Notes: generated by a model not told the origin, from the letters alone. Positions 17,583 through 24,955 are shown, numbered from the stretch's first letter. The stretch: 64,000 bases of DNA from CAZGSD01 sp964528305 (GCA_964528305.1 CAZGSD010000001.1:124001-188000); one strand, 5' to 3'. Numbers and translations: made by a program.

Positions 17583-17612
17583 AAGCAAAATTATTTATTA
17601 ACCAAACAAAGA

Positions 17613-17984
17613 ATGGCAGCAGAAAGCAAATATGAATTGATGTTAATCATCGATTCAGGTATTGGCCAGGCCGATATCGACAAGCGCCTGGAAGCAGTGC
17701 GCAAACAGATTTCCAAACACGGAAAAATCTTTTTCGAGGATGTCTGGGGAGAACGCGATTTCGCCTATCCTATCAAGGGTATGAATAAGGGGTATTATGC
17801 CGTACTGGCCTTTGGATTTGACCCAGCTGAAGTGCAGGAAATGGAAACCTCCTTGCGCTTGGAGCCGGAAGTGGTGAGACACTTGCTGGTCAAATTACCA
17901 CTGAAGTACGAGCCTAAATCCTTGGACGAGCTCAAAAAAGCTCATCAGGAGGCTGCAGAAGCTGCAAAAGCTGAGCAGAAATAA
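17613..17984 (+). CDS. rpsF: Small ribosomal subunit protein bS6
   Basis: 123 residues. The N-terminus KYELMLIID and the GERDFAYPIKGMNKGYYAVLAF core are typical of S6, which pairs with S18 on the central domain of 16S rRNA. The C-terminus has an Ala/Glu/Lys-rich tail. There is no Shine-Dalgarno before ATG 17613. rpsR follows 23 nt later, without the ssb gene that often lies between them. Confidence 0.97.
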   Translation: MAAESKYELMLIIDSGIGQADIDKRLEAVRKQISKHGKIFFEDVWGERDFAYPIKGMNKGYYAVLAFGFDPAEVQEMETSLRLEPEVVRHLLVKLPLKYEPKSLDELKKAHQEAAEAAKAEQK

Positions 17985-18007
17985 TTCTTTATTAATATTA
18001 TAAAATC

Positions 18008-18223
18008 ATGGCTAAAAATAAGTATAACAAGAAATGCCCTTTCACAGGGACTGGCATACAGTTTATCGACTACAAAGACGTGGATCTGCTGCGAAAATAT
18101 GTTTCCAAATACGGTAAAATCGTTCCACGCTATTACACTGGCGTTAATTTGAAGTATCAGAAAATGCTGGCACAGGCTGTGAAGAGGGCTAGACAGATGG
18201 CATTACTCAAGTTTGTACGGTAA
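18008..18223 (+). CDS. rpsR: Small ribosomal subunit protein bS18
   Basis: 71 residues with the S18 signature: an N-terminal KCPF, then IDYKDVDLLRKYVSKYGKI and the basic QKMLAQAVKRARQMALL helix. It binds 16S rRNA together with S6. The family's common CxxC-type N-terminus is reduced to one Cys. It is co-transcribed with rpsF and followed by a clear terminator. Confidence 0.97.
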   Translation: MAKNKYNKKCPFTGTGIQFIDYKDVDLLRKYVSKYGKIVPRYYTGVNLKYQKMLAQAVKRARQMALLKFVR

Positions 18224-18255
18224 GTTGTAATGAAACAAGCTGCTAAAATGACTAT

Positions 18256-18286
18256 AAAAACTCCTTTAAATTTGAAGGAGTTTTTT
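18256..18286 (+). terminator. Terminator of rpsF-rpsR
   Basis: AAAAACTCCTT (18256-18266) pairs with AAGGAGTTTTT (18275-18285) and continues into a T-run. A canonical intrinsic terminator 33 nt after the rpsR stop. Confidence 0.9.
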
Positions 18287-18306
18287 AGTTAATTGCGCTA
18301 GAGTTA

Positions 18307-18328
18307 GCCAATTCTCGCGAGAATTGGC
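18307..18328. promoter_or_regulatory. Perfect 22-bp palindrome upstream of the M23 peptidase promoter
   Basis: The half-site GCCAATTCTCG is followed directly by its exact reverse complement. It lies 22 bp upstream of the -35 region of the next promoter, a normal place for an operator or activator site. It could also form a cruciform. Confidence 0.5.
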
Positions 18329-18349
18329 GGTAATAGCCTTGACAGAATG

Positions 18350-18377
18350 TTGATTTTTTTAGGGATTCTGCTATGAT
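18350..18377 (+). promoter_or_regulatory. Promoter of the M23 peptidase gene
   Basis: TTGATT (18350-18355), 16 bp, and TATGAT (18372-18377) with an extended TGC. A better-looking TTGACA at 18339 is too far from the -10 to be its partner. Transcription from about 18384 would give a long leader of some 228 nt. Confidence 0.5.
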
Positions 18378-18433
18378 GGGAAAGTATGGTAACGAATTAA
18401 TGAGCTAAAAACCTGATCTATTAGCGACAAACA

Positions 18434-18490
18434 GTATCAATGAAGCTTCCCGTAAGCGGGCGGCTGGTGGACCAGAGACGACATTGATAC
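18434..18490 (+). ncRNA. Three-way-junction RNA in the leader of the M23 peptidase
   Basis: P1 is a 9-bp stem, GTATCAATG (18434-18442) with CATTGATAC (18482-18490). Inside it are P2, CCCG/CGGG (18449-18460), and P3, CTGG/CCAG (18464-18475), joined by purine-rich single strands. An alternative GCTT/AAGC pairing (18445-18448 with 18454-18457) would leave CCC free to pair with GGG as a small pseudoknot. It lies between the promoter and the peptidase start, so a cis-acting sensor is plausible. It matches no riboswitch consensus I know, and it lacks the ydaO (c-di-AMP) core motifs. Confidence 0.4.
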
Positions 18491-18611
18491 AGTACACCAT
18501 AAATTTACCACTATAAGTACGATAAATAGTTCCCCACTGGAAAGCACGAATTTAACGCTTTCCGCCAATCTAGAAGCTAGAAAAGCTCGCCACAAAAAAG
18601 TTTTTGCTGGC

Positions 18612-19736
18612 GTGAGTTTATTAGGCAAAGCCTGGCCAGTTGCTGGCTGGAATCGCGGTAAATATGCGGCAAAAGCTGGGACTGCTCTTAAGCGTTTATC
18701 CAATGTCTCTGCCTCTACCAAGCTATTCAGATCCTATAGCATAGCGGTAGCGGCTCTTTTTGTAATTGGGGCCATAAACCCTGAGAATGTTTATTCACAA
18801 AATGCCTACTATGCTCCAACATTGGATGGCATGGAGGATTACTACGCAACGACACTGGTTACTAGCGATGATGGATATATCTCTAAAACTACCCCTCCTA
18901 CAGAATTAGCAGATCGCTCTGGCATGACCGGCAAGATTGTACACGAGGTGGAAGCTGGAGACACTATATCCACTATAGCCGCAGAATACGGCTTAAAAAC
19001 CAACACACTGCTGTGGGAGAATGGTCTAAATGCCAATTCGACTTTGAAAATAGGTCAAAAACTGGCCGTACCACCAGTAGATGGTGTGACCCATACGGTA
19101 AAAAAGGGGGAAGATTTGAAGAAAATCGCCGCTCTTTACTCAGCTGATGCTGGGGCAATAGCCAAACAAAATCAATTAGCTTCCCCAGATGCTTTGAAGG
19201 CTGGTGAAGCTATTTTCGTACCGGGTGCTCGCCCACTACCAGTGCGCGAAGCGCCAGCTAGAATTGAATCTACATCCAGATTACGTGCCAGCACTAATAT
19301 AGGTAGCACTACTTTAGTTTCTGGTGAGCAGATTGGCAGCGACTCCAACGATGTTCCGGTAGCCGGCAAGAGCATGATTTTCCCAACTAGAGGTAAATTA
19401 ACCCAAGGTTTCCATCCTGGACATTATGCCTATGACATAGCAGATTCCAGCAAACCTCCAATTTGGGCGGCCATGGGGGGTACAGTAATCAAGGCTTCTA
19501 GTGGAACTTGGGGTGGGGGCTACGGCAATCACGTCATAGTTGATCATGGTAATGGTATTAAAACCCTCTATGCCCACATGGAATATTTGTCTGTGGCTGT
19601 AGGTGACGAAGTGACTCAGGGCCAGGTTATAGGTAAAATGGGCCGCACCGGTAATGTAAGAGGTAAAACCGGCATACATCTTCATTTTGAAGTAATACAG
19701 AATGGCGTTAAAAAATCTCCAGCTAGCTATTTCTAG
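18612..19736 (+). CDS. LysM-M23 peptidoglycan peptidase
   Basis: 374 residues from GTG 18612. The order is a basic N-terminus, one membrane helix or signal anchor (about 42-62), two LysM peptidoglycan-binding repeats (about 111-155 and 159-204), a linker, and a C-terminal LytM/M23 domain (about 255-374). The M23 zinc motifs are present: HYAYD (HxxxD), YAHM and HLHF. This makes it a likely active endopeptidase cutting wall peptides outside the membrane. The start is uncertain: no Shine-Dalgarno is seen and the frame stays open to 18456 with protein-like sequence but no ATG, so a rare upstream start is possible. The end overlaps yidD. Confidence 0.88.
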   Translation: MSLLGKAWPVAGWNRGKYAAKAGTALKRLSNVSASTKLFRSYSIAVAALFVIGAINPENVYSQNAYYAPTLDGMEDYYATTLVTSDDGYISKTTPPTELADRSGMTGKIVHEVEAGDTISTIAAEYGLKTNTLLWENGLNANSTLKIGQKLAVPPVDGVTHTVKKGEDLKKIAALYSADAGAIAKQNQLASPDALKAGEAIFVPGARPLPVREAPARIESTSRLRASTNIGSTTLVSGEQIGSDSNDVPVAGKSMIFPTRGKLTQGFHPGHYAYDIADSSKPPIWAAMGGTVIKASSGTWGGGYGNHVIVDHGNGIKTLYAHMEYLSVAVGDEVTQGQVIGKMGRTGNVRGKTGIHLHFEVIQNGVKKSPASYF

Positions 19737-20025
19737 GATTTGGCCGACCGTCGCTGTGGCGGGGGGGCGAGCTTGGAGGCTGGCTGTCATATTGATTCGT
19801 TGGCCATTTTTAATGCTGATACGCCTGTATCAGCGCACGATTTCCCCTGACCATTCCCCCTTGCGCAGGCTTTTTCCCTATGGATATTGCCGTTTTCAGC
19901 CCAGCTGTTCCGAATATGGCTACCGAGCTATCAAAAAATATGGTTTAATCAGGGGCGTACTTAAGGCTGGCTGGAGGATACTGCGCTGCAATCCCTGGTC
20001 GGCAGGTGGCATGGATGAACCATAG
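19702..20025 (+). CDS. yidD: Membrane protein insertion efficiency factor YidD
   Basis: 107 residues. The YidD core is clear from residue 39: RLYQRTISP, then CRFQPSCSEYGYRAI and RILRCNPWSAGG, with the conserved Cys residues. YidD is an amphipathic inner-membrane-associated protein that helps YidC insert proteins. Usually the gene lies between rnpA and yidC; here it overlaps the 3' end of the M23 peptidase by 35 nt, so the two are coupled. The N-terminus may start later, at an internal Met. A repeated hairpin follows the stop by 15 nt. Confidence 0.93.
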   Translation: MALKNLQLAISRIWPTVAVAGGRAWRLAVILIRWPFLMLIRLYQRTISPDHSPLRRLFPYGYCRFQPSCSEYGYRAIKKYGLIRGVLKAGWRILRCNPWSAGGMDEP

Positions 20026-20040
20026 ATAACGCAAGCCGCC

Positions 20041-20121
20041 GGAGCCAGGCAGGGAGTATTACCTCGCCTCCGAAGGGCCCCTACCCCAAAGTCGGCGAGG
20101 TAATACTCCCTGCCTGGCTCC
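20041..20121 (+). repeat. Repeated long hairpin, copy 2 (after yidD)
   Basis: The arms 20041-20068 and 20094-20121 are perfectly complementary over 28 bp, around a 25-nt loop. The block 20061-20087 is identical to 6363-6389 of copy 1. The outer stem is longer and unrelated in sequence to copy 1. No T-run follows, so it is not a classic terminator here. Confidence 0.75.
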
Positions 20122-20156
20122 CGCAACCTTTATGTAAAAGGATTTTAGATGAATAT

Positions 20157-20627
20157 ATGCAAAATTCAGGTAAATACAGTCGGGAGAAAGTGTGGGGGGA
20201 GATGTATGATAAGTCCGGGGAGGAAAAAACCGGGCAGGATGATTTTCGGCCTTTTGCTGAGCAGTTTGAAGAAAGAGGAATGAAAGGTTTTGATCCGAGA
20301 GAAAAAACCATTACAGGGAAAACTGATGCACAGGAGAAGACTCGCTACCCCAGAGATCCGGAAACCAGGCTGGATTTGCATGGGATGAAGGTAGAGGAGG
20401 GCCGCCAAGCGCTGCTTAAGTTTATACGGGAAAGTCGGGAACTGGGGAAAATGTTTGTTTTGGTCATACCGGGACTGGGACGCAATAGTGAAGGCGGCCA
20501 GGCTAAATTGAGACCAATGGCAGTGGATGAATTGGCCCGTTTGCAGCGGGATCGTGTGATTAGGGACTTCAAGACCGCTGAACCGCGCCATGGCGGTTTT
20601 GGAGCCATCTACGTATATTTGAAATAA
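20157..20627 (+). CDS. Stand-alone Smr-domain protein
   Basis: 156 residues. A charged, disordered N-terminus (1-70) is followed by an Smr domain with LDLHG (about 73-77), a VIPGLGRNS turn and a C-terminal RHGGFGAIYVYL. The Smr fold is found in MutS2 and in stand-alone proteins with nuclease or RNA/DNA-binding roles. This one has no MutS2 part. It follows the yidD hairpin by 35 nt and precedes uppP. The function in this organism is unknown. Confidence 0.85.
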   Translation: MQNSGKYSREKVWGEMYDKSGEEKTGQDDFRPFAEQFEERGMKGFDPREKTITGKTDAQEKTRYPRDPETRLDLHGMKVEEGRQALLKFIRESRELGKMFVLVIPGLGRNSEGGQAKLRPMAVDELARLQRDRVIRDFKTAEPRHGGFGAIYVYLK

Positions 20628-20714
20628 TTTTTGTCTGGTCAAGGCTGATAAGTGGTTTTCAGGCGGTGTTTTGACTAAGCTGGACTGGCTTTAAGTATAC
20701 GTTAATTTAAGCTA

Positions 20715-21569
20715 ATGAATATTTGGCAGGCAATTATACTGGGAATTATTCAGGGATTGACCGAATTTTTACCTATCTCCTCCTCCGGCCATCTGATACT
20801 GGGGCAATCCTGGCTTGGTATAGATGATATGCTAGCCATGAAAAGCTTTGACATAGCTGTGCATGCGGGAACTTTATTGGCAATTTTCGTCTATTTTCGG
20901 GCGGATTTCATTGCCTTGCTGCGCGTGACTGGACGATTTGCCAAATTACAGTTGGCAAAAATCCGTCGCCGTAAGTACCACCCTTTTACACCTGCTGAGG
21001 CTGAGTTGTGGAGATTTATTGGTATTCTAATAATTGGTACCATTCCGGCTGTCCTGCTTGGGCTTTTGGGTGGCGATATGATTGATCAATTACTACTAAA
21101 CCCTATGAGCGTGACTGTTATGTTGGCGGTAGGGGCGCTGGTTTTTTTGTTAGCAGAGTATGTGCATAAACATTATCACGGAACCAAAGAGATTGGTTGG
21201 CGAGAGGGCATAGTAATTGGACTGGCCCAGGCTGTGGCCCTGGTGCCTGGCGTGTCACGTTCTGGCGCTACCATATCGGCTGGATTGTTTTTGGGGGTAG
21301 ACAGGGCCAGAGCGGCGCGATTTTCTTTTATACTGGGGTCAGTGGCGATGATGGCGGCCACCGCTTATGCTACGATCAAAGTTGGAACAGGCGCTTATAC
21401 ACTGCCGCCTATGGATATTATGTTGATAGGGATAATCTCTTCCTTTTTGTCAGGCTGGCTGGCTATCAGTTTTCTGATTAATTTTTTAAAAAAACACACA
21501 TTGGCTGTATTCGCCTGGTACAGATTATTATTGGTGGCTATGGTATGGGGTTTTTGGTGGTTGAATTAA
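20715..21569 (+). CDS. uppP: Undecaprenyl-diphosphate phosphatase (BacA/UppP)
   Basis: 284 residues, polytopic. Both family motifs are present: GLTEFLPISSSGHL (about 14-27) and PGVSRSGATISAGL (about 178-191), which form the active site. It removes a phosphate from undecaprenyl diphosphate, recycling the lipid carrier for wall and glycan synthesis. A loop of basic residues (about 85-95) is longer than usual. Together with murG, ftsW and the glycosyltransferases in this window it supports a functional peptidoglycan pathway. Confidence 0.96.
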   Translation: MNIWQAIILGIIQGLTEFLPISSSGHLILGQSWLGIDDMLAMKSFDIAVHAGTLLAIFVYFRADFIALLRVTGRFAKLQLAKIRRRKYHPFTPAEAELWRFIGILIIGTIPAVLLGLLGGDMIDQLLLNPMSVTVMLAVGALVFLLAEYVHKHYHGTKEIGWREGIVIGLAQAVALVPGVSRSGATISAGLFLGVDRARAARFSFILGSVAMMAATAYATIKVGTGAYTLPPMDIMLIGIISSFLSGWLAISFLINFLKKHTLAVFAWYRLLLVAMVWGFWWLN

Positions 21570-21623
21570 AACTTGCCTGCCACCCCTAGGGCGCTTACTA
21601 TGTTGAGGTAAACATTAATTTCA

Positions 21624-22502
21624 ATGAGTAATACTTCCGTGAAAGCATCAATTGTCATACTGGATTTTCGGAAAAGCCAGAGAGTTTGTGAAAACGTGGA
21701 GAGCCTACAGAGACAGCGCACTAATTTTGATTATGAAATTCTGATTATCGACAACTCCTGCACGACCGAAAATGCGGAGAAATTGATGACTTTGAAAAAA
21801 TTTCCCAATGTGCGGGACATACAGATCAACCCTGTTAATAATGGCTATACACGGGCCAACAATCAGGAAGCCCGTAAGGCGCGTGGCGAGTTTTTGATGA
21901 TAGTGAATCCCGATATAGTTTGGGCGGCTGAAGATACCCTACAAAAGATGGTGGATTATATGGAAAAATACCCAGAGGTTGGTATCATGGGCCCCAAGCA
22001 AATTAACGATAGCAATGGTGGAATAGCCATGTCGGTGCGAGCTTTTCCCAATTTCATATTGCAGGTAGCCAGACGCACTTTTCTGCGCCATTTGCCGATC
22101 CTGAAGCAGCTGGTAGCCTATGATGAAATGCAGCATTTGGACTATGAAAAATTGCAAACCGTGGATTGGCTGCAGTCGTCGTTCTGGATTGTACGGCGGG
22201 CATTGTGGGAGAAGTGGGGGGGGCTGGATGAATCTTATTTCATATTCATGTCTGATCCCGCCCTTTGTTTTCGTTGCTGGGATGATGGTTATCAAGTGAT
22301 TTATAATCCTGATGTAGTGGTGCATGCTGATGGACGCCGTGTCAGTAGCGGTGGTTTTATGGCTTTTTGGAAAAACTGGATATTAAGACAGCATGTAAAA
22401 GATGCCCTGGTTTATCAGCTAAAACACTGGTGGAGAGGAAATCCGCATAAGAGGTGGCTTAAAGCGCAGGGGCTGGGGGTGCGTCGGGGACGGGAATGGT
22501 AA
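21624..22502 (+). CDS. Family 2 glycosyltransferase (rhamnosyltransferase-like)
   Basis: 292 residues with a GT-A fold. The N-terminus has SIVILDFRKS, then ILIIDNSC, NNGYTRANNQ and the VNPDI box where the metal-binding Asp sits. A C-terminal region with WLQSSFWIVRRALW and GLDESYFIF is typical of WcaE/RfbF-like enzymes that transfer rhamnose or similar sugars to surface glycans. It ends with Arg-rich residues. Its 3' end overlaps the convergent mechanosensitive channel gene by 44 nt. Confidence 0.85.
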   Translation: MSNTSVKASIVILDFRKSQRVCENVESLQRQRTNFDYEILIIDNSCTTENAEKLMTLKKFPNVRDIQINPVNNGYTRANNQEARKARGEFLMIVNPDIVWAAEDTLQKMVDYMEKYPEVGIMGPKQINDSNGGIAMSVRAFPNFILQVARRTFLRHLPILKQLVAYDEMQHLDYEKLQTVDWLQSSFWIVRRALWEKWGGLDESYFIFMSDPALCFRCWDDGYQVIYNPDVVVHADGRRVSSGGFMAFWKNWILRQHVKDALVYQLKHWWRGNPHKRWLKAQGLGVRRGREW

Positions 22503-23796
22503 GATTTGCTTCTGGAGATGGTGCGTTTGGAAGTGCGGTGGAAGGGGTGGCCGCTGGTGCGACTGACGCGCTGGGTGATGGTGGAGTTATTACGGTTGCG
22601 GCGCTGTTTTGGCTGTGTAAAGCCTGTTGTAACCAAGCTTGGCCGGGGCTGTTGGGGGTGGTGGCTATGGCTGTGGGTAGGGTGTAGTTACTGAGTGCGG
22701 CTGCTGGAACCGGAGAGATGGCTGGGGTTGGGTTGGATGTTGGTGGCGCAGAAGCGGGATCGGTGGTGATTGTGGAAACTGGCTGGCTGGGAGCGCTCAT
22801 ATGAGGGCGTGGCGCCGGAGTGCCACCCTCCAATTTGTTGGCTAATTGCTGTCGCATTGTAGCTACACGTTTTTTAATTTCATCCTGCTGAATTTCTATT
22901 TCATCTGCCTTGTCTAATTTTACTGTTTGAATAGGATAAGGGATGTTGAAGCCGACCTGGTCGTAGGCTTTGGTTAGCTTCATGATTAATTTATTTTTGA
23001 CTTTAACCATTTTGCCGCCTTTGGAATCAATCCAAACATTGATGCGGAAATTGATGGAATAATCGCCCCATTCATAAAAGATTACGCTGGGCTTGGGGCT
23101 GGCCAGGACATGAGGTACAGTTTTGATAATATCTTTAGTCAGTGTCATGACCTGCCTGAGGTCGCTGCCGTAACCCACCCCCATGATGAAAGTGAGTTTA
23201 CGGAAAGGATTGGAGGTTTTGCTAACTACGACATTTTTGAAAAGTTCAGCATTGGGGACTATGACTTTGGTGCCATCAAAAGCCTTGATGATGGTGGCGC
23301 GGGTTTGAATTTCCATGATGCGGCCAACCACACTGCCAACTTTGATCACATCACCGATGGTGTAATGGCGGGAAGCCAGGATTAGCATGCCGGAAATGGT
23401 ATTCATGATGATGTCCTGCAGGGCGAAACCGAGGCCAAAGGCACCGGCCGCGACGATGGGTTTTAAGTCTATGCCGACTATACTGAGGGAAATGGTGATA
23501 CCAATGACCAGGACAATGAAATAAGCTGAGCGGCCGGCGACAATCTGAACTTCTTTGTGTTCTTCCTCAATGCCTTTTTCGGCCATTTTATTTTCAATGC
23601 TGCGTTTGACCAGCAAAGCTGTGATATAGCTGAGCACGGCTATGACAATGGCGGCAATCCAGAGTGGAATGGCTGTTAAAAAGCCAGCAATTAGTTTGCC
23701 TAACTCGTTGGAGGTTTGCTCCCCCACCTGATTGACGCTGTTTGCCACTTGAGCAAAAGCGACGGGTATCCCAAGAATTTCTGTTGGATTGAACAC
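22459..23796 (-). CDS. MscS-type mechanosensitive channel with Pro-rich tail
   Basis: From GTG 23796 the protein has 445 residues. It has an N-terminal hydrophobic or signal-like segment (AFAQ), membrane helices, the MscS pore helix and beta domain (GLGFALQDIIMNTISG, then IGDVIKVGSVVGRIMEI and the TRATIIKAFDGTKVIVPN strand), and a low-complexity Pro/Ala/Ser/Thr tail of about 110 residues. Such channels release solutes on osmotic down-shock. The frame is open as far as an ATG at 23988, but a strong promoter at 23822-23850 lies inside that extension, so the later start is preferred. The tail is unusual; it might reach other envelope layers. Confidence 0.9.
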   Translation of the reverse strand: MFNPTEILGIPVAFAQVANSVNQVGEQTSNELGKLIAGFLTAIPLWIAAIVIAVLSYITALLVKRSIENKMAEKGIEEEHKEVQIVAGRSAYFIVLVIGITISLSIVGIDLKPIVAAGAFGLGFALQDIIMNTISGMLILASRHYTIGDVIKVGSVVGRIMEIQTRATIIKAFDGTKVIVPNAELFKNVVVSKTSNPFRKLTFIMGVGYGSDLRQVMTLTKDIIKTVPHVLASPKPSVIFYEWGDYSINFRINVWIDSKGGKMVKVKNKLIMKLTKAYDQVGFNIPYPIQTVKLDKADEIEIQQDEIKKRVATMRQQLANKLEGGTPAPRPHMSAPSQPVSTITTDPASAPPTSNPTPAISPVPAAALSNYTLPTAIATTPNSPGQAWLQQALHSQNSAATVITPPSPSASVAPAATPSTALPNAPSPEANLTIPVPDAPPAPAL

Positions 23797-23821
23797 TTTT
23801 ATTTGTTTGATTAATCCTTTT

Positions 23822-23850
23822 ATTATAACAAAATTTGACGTATTGATCAA
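23822..23850 (-). promoter_or_regulatory. Promoter of the MscS-type gene
   Basis: On the minus strand TTGATC (23850-23845), a 17-bp spacer and TATAAT (23827-23822) with an upstream TG (extended -10). The predicted start near 23815 is 19 nt before GTG 23796. Confidence 0.7.
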
Positions 23851-23860
23851 TGATTTGTGT

Positions 23861-23889
23861 TTGAGAAAGATCACATGGAAGAGCATAAT
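23861..23889 (+). promoter_or_regulatory. Promoter of the SPFH gene
   Basis: TTGAGA (23861-23866), 17 bp, and CATAAT (23884-23889). The predicted start near 23896 fits ATG 23924. Confidence 0.5.
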
Positions 23890-23923
23890 TCCCATCGGAA
23901 TCATCAATTTGTTTAAAATCATT

Positions 23924-24682
23924 ATGGAAAATCTATTTTGGCTGCTGATAGTGGTTGTGGGAGTTTTGTCCTGCGTGAGACAAGTCAATCAGTATGAAAG
24001 AGGCATAGTCCTGACTATGGGTAAATACACGTCTACACGACAGCCCGGCTGGACCTTTATCTGGCCAATATTCCAGTCTATGCAAAAAGTGGATATACGC
24101 ATCAAAACTGTGGATGTGCCAGAACAGGAAACTATTACCAAAGATAATATCCCGGTCAGCATCAATGCGGTGATTTATTATAAAGTAATGGACCCCAATA
24201 AAGCTGTACTGGATGTGGAAAATTTCTATTCTGCCGTCAGCCAGCTCGCTCAAATCACCATGAGAAATGTGGTGGGTGAGGTCACATTGGAAGAATTGCT
24301 GCGTGATAGAGAGACTATTTCGGCTAAAATTCAGGCAAGGGTGGATGAAGCTACTGATCCCTGGGGTATCAAAGTTAATGATGTGGATTTGAAAGACGTG
24401 GTGATTCCGGCCGATCTGAAGCGCACCATAGCCAAGGTGGCTGAAGCGGAACGCGAGCGTAAAGCCGCTATTATCCGGGCAGAAGGTGAAGTGGTAGCGG
24501 CCGAAAGCATAGCCAAAGCGGCCAATATGATGGCGCAGTCCCCCGGGGCGCTGCATCTGCGTACATTGCAATCGATCAATGATATTTCTTCCGATGAGTC
24601 TAATACTACTATTTGGATGGTGCCACTGGAGGTCTTACGGGCCGTGGAGGCTGTTGGGGAGCATTTGGGGAAGAAGGGGTAG
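23924..24682 (+). CDS. SPFH/stomatin-family membrane protein
   Basis: 252 residues from ATG 23924; the longer frame from 23789 would run through the promoter. One N-terminal membrane helix (about 3-20), then the SPFH domain (QYERGIVLTMGKY, GWTFIWPIF, VDVPEQETITKDNIPV, YKV) and a helical Ala/Glu-rich segment (AEAERERKAAIIRAEGE) that is typical of slipins. Such proteins form ring-shaped oligomers at the membrane and often associate with proteases or channels. It is divergent from the MscS-type channel, with which it may act in membrane stress, but this is only inferred. Confidence 0.92.
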   Translation: MENLFWLLIVVVGVLSCVRQVNQYERGIVLTMGKYTSTRQPGWTFIWPIFQSMQKVDIRIKTVDVPEQETITKDNIPVSINAVIYYKVMDPNKAVLDVENFYSAVSQLAQITMRNVVGEVTLEELLRDRETISAKIQARVDEATDPWGIKVNDVDLKDVVIPADLKRTIAKVAEAERERKAAIIRAEGEVVAAESIAKAANMMAQSPGALHLRTLQSINDISSDESNTTIWMVPLEVLRAVEAVGEHLGKKG

Positions 24683-24689
24683 ATTCGAT

Positions 24690-24719
24690 TTGACATTTTA
24701 AGTGCTTTGCAGTTATACA
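24690..24719 (+). promoter_or_regulatory. Promoter of the MFS leader transcript
   Basis: TTGACA (24690-24695), 18 bp, and TATACA (24714-24719). The predicted start coincides with ATG 24726, so the first message would be leaderless. Confidence 0.6.
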
Positions 24720-24725
24720 TTAATC

Positions 24726-24845
24726 ATGAATCAATTTAAACATCAATTAGCTGGATTTTACGCAAAAGGTGGCCTTGCCCGTACAGGAATGTACGGCGTA
24801 TGGTCAGGAGTTTGCTTATTTGGCAATGGTGTTTTTACTTCGTAG
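24726..24845 (+). CDS. 39-codon ORF in the leader of the MFS gene (leader peptide or sRNA)
   Basis: The ATG lies where transcription is predicted to begin and the frame runs 39 codons to a TAG. A GNRA-loop hairpin, CCGTACA-GGAA-TGTACGG (24779-24796), lies within it and may be extended by TGGCC/GGTCA. A perfect intrinsic terminator begins 16 nt after the stop. Together the transcript would be about 174 nt and end 57 nt before the MFS gene. It may be a leader peptide that controls the transporter by attenuation, a regulatory RNA, or an independent small gene. The peptide matches nothing I know. Confidence 0.4.
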   Translation: MNQFKHQLAGFYAKGGLARTGMYGVWSGVCLFGNGVFTS

Positions 24846-24860
24846 ATTATAATAAATCTT

Positions 24861-24899
24861 AAAAAAGCACCTCTGCTAGACAAGCAAAGGTGCTTTTTT
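24861..24899 (+). terminator. Strong terminator upstream of the MFS gene
   Basis: AAAAAAGCACCT (24861-24872) pairs with AGGTGCTTTTTT (24888-24899), with an inner TGCT/AGCA extension. Its position in front of the transporter fits attenuation. Confidence 0.85.
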
Positions 24900-24955
24900 C
24901 GAATGTGCACCAGGCCTGTCTGGATCATTTACAACCATGTTAAAGGATAAAAACC

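Noticed and set aside
18384..18611. c-di-AMP (ydaO-type) riboswitch before the M23 peptidase
   Set aside because: The conserved core motifs are not present on the plus strand; a GGGGAAC occurs only on the opposite strand.
23797..23988. N-terminal extension of the MscS-type protein from ATG 23988
   Set aside because: A strong minus-strand promoter (-10 at 23822-23827) lies inside it and it overlaps the SPFH start region; GTG 23796 fits the promoter.
24726..24899. Signal recognition particle RNA, because of the GGAA-loop hairpin
   Set aside because: The asymmetric loops of SRP domain IV are absent; only the tetraloop matches.
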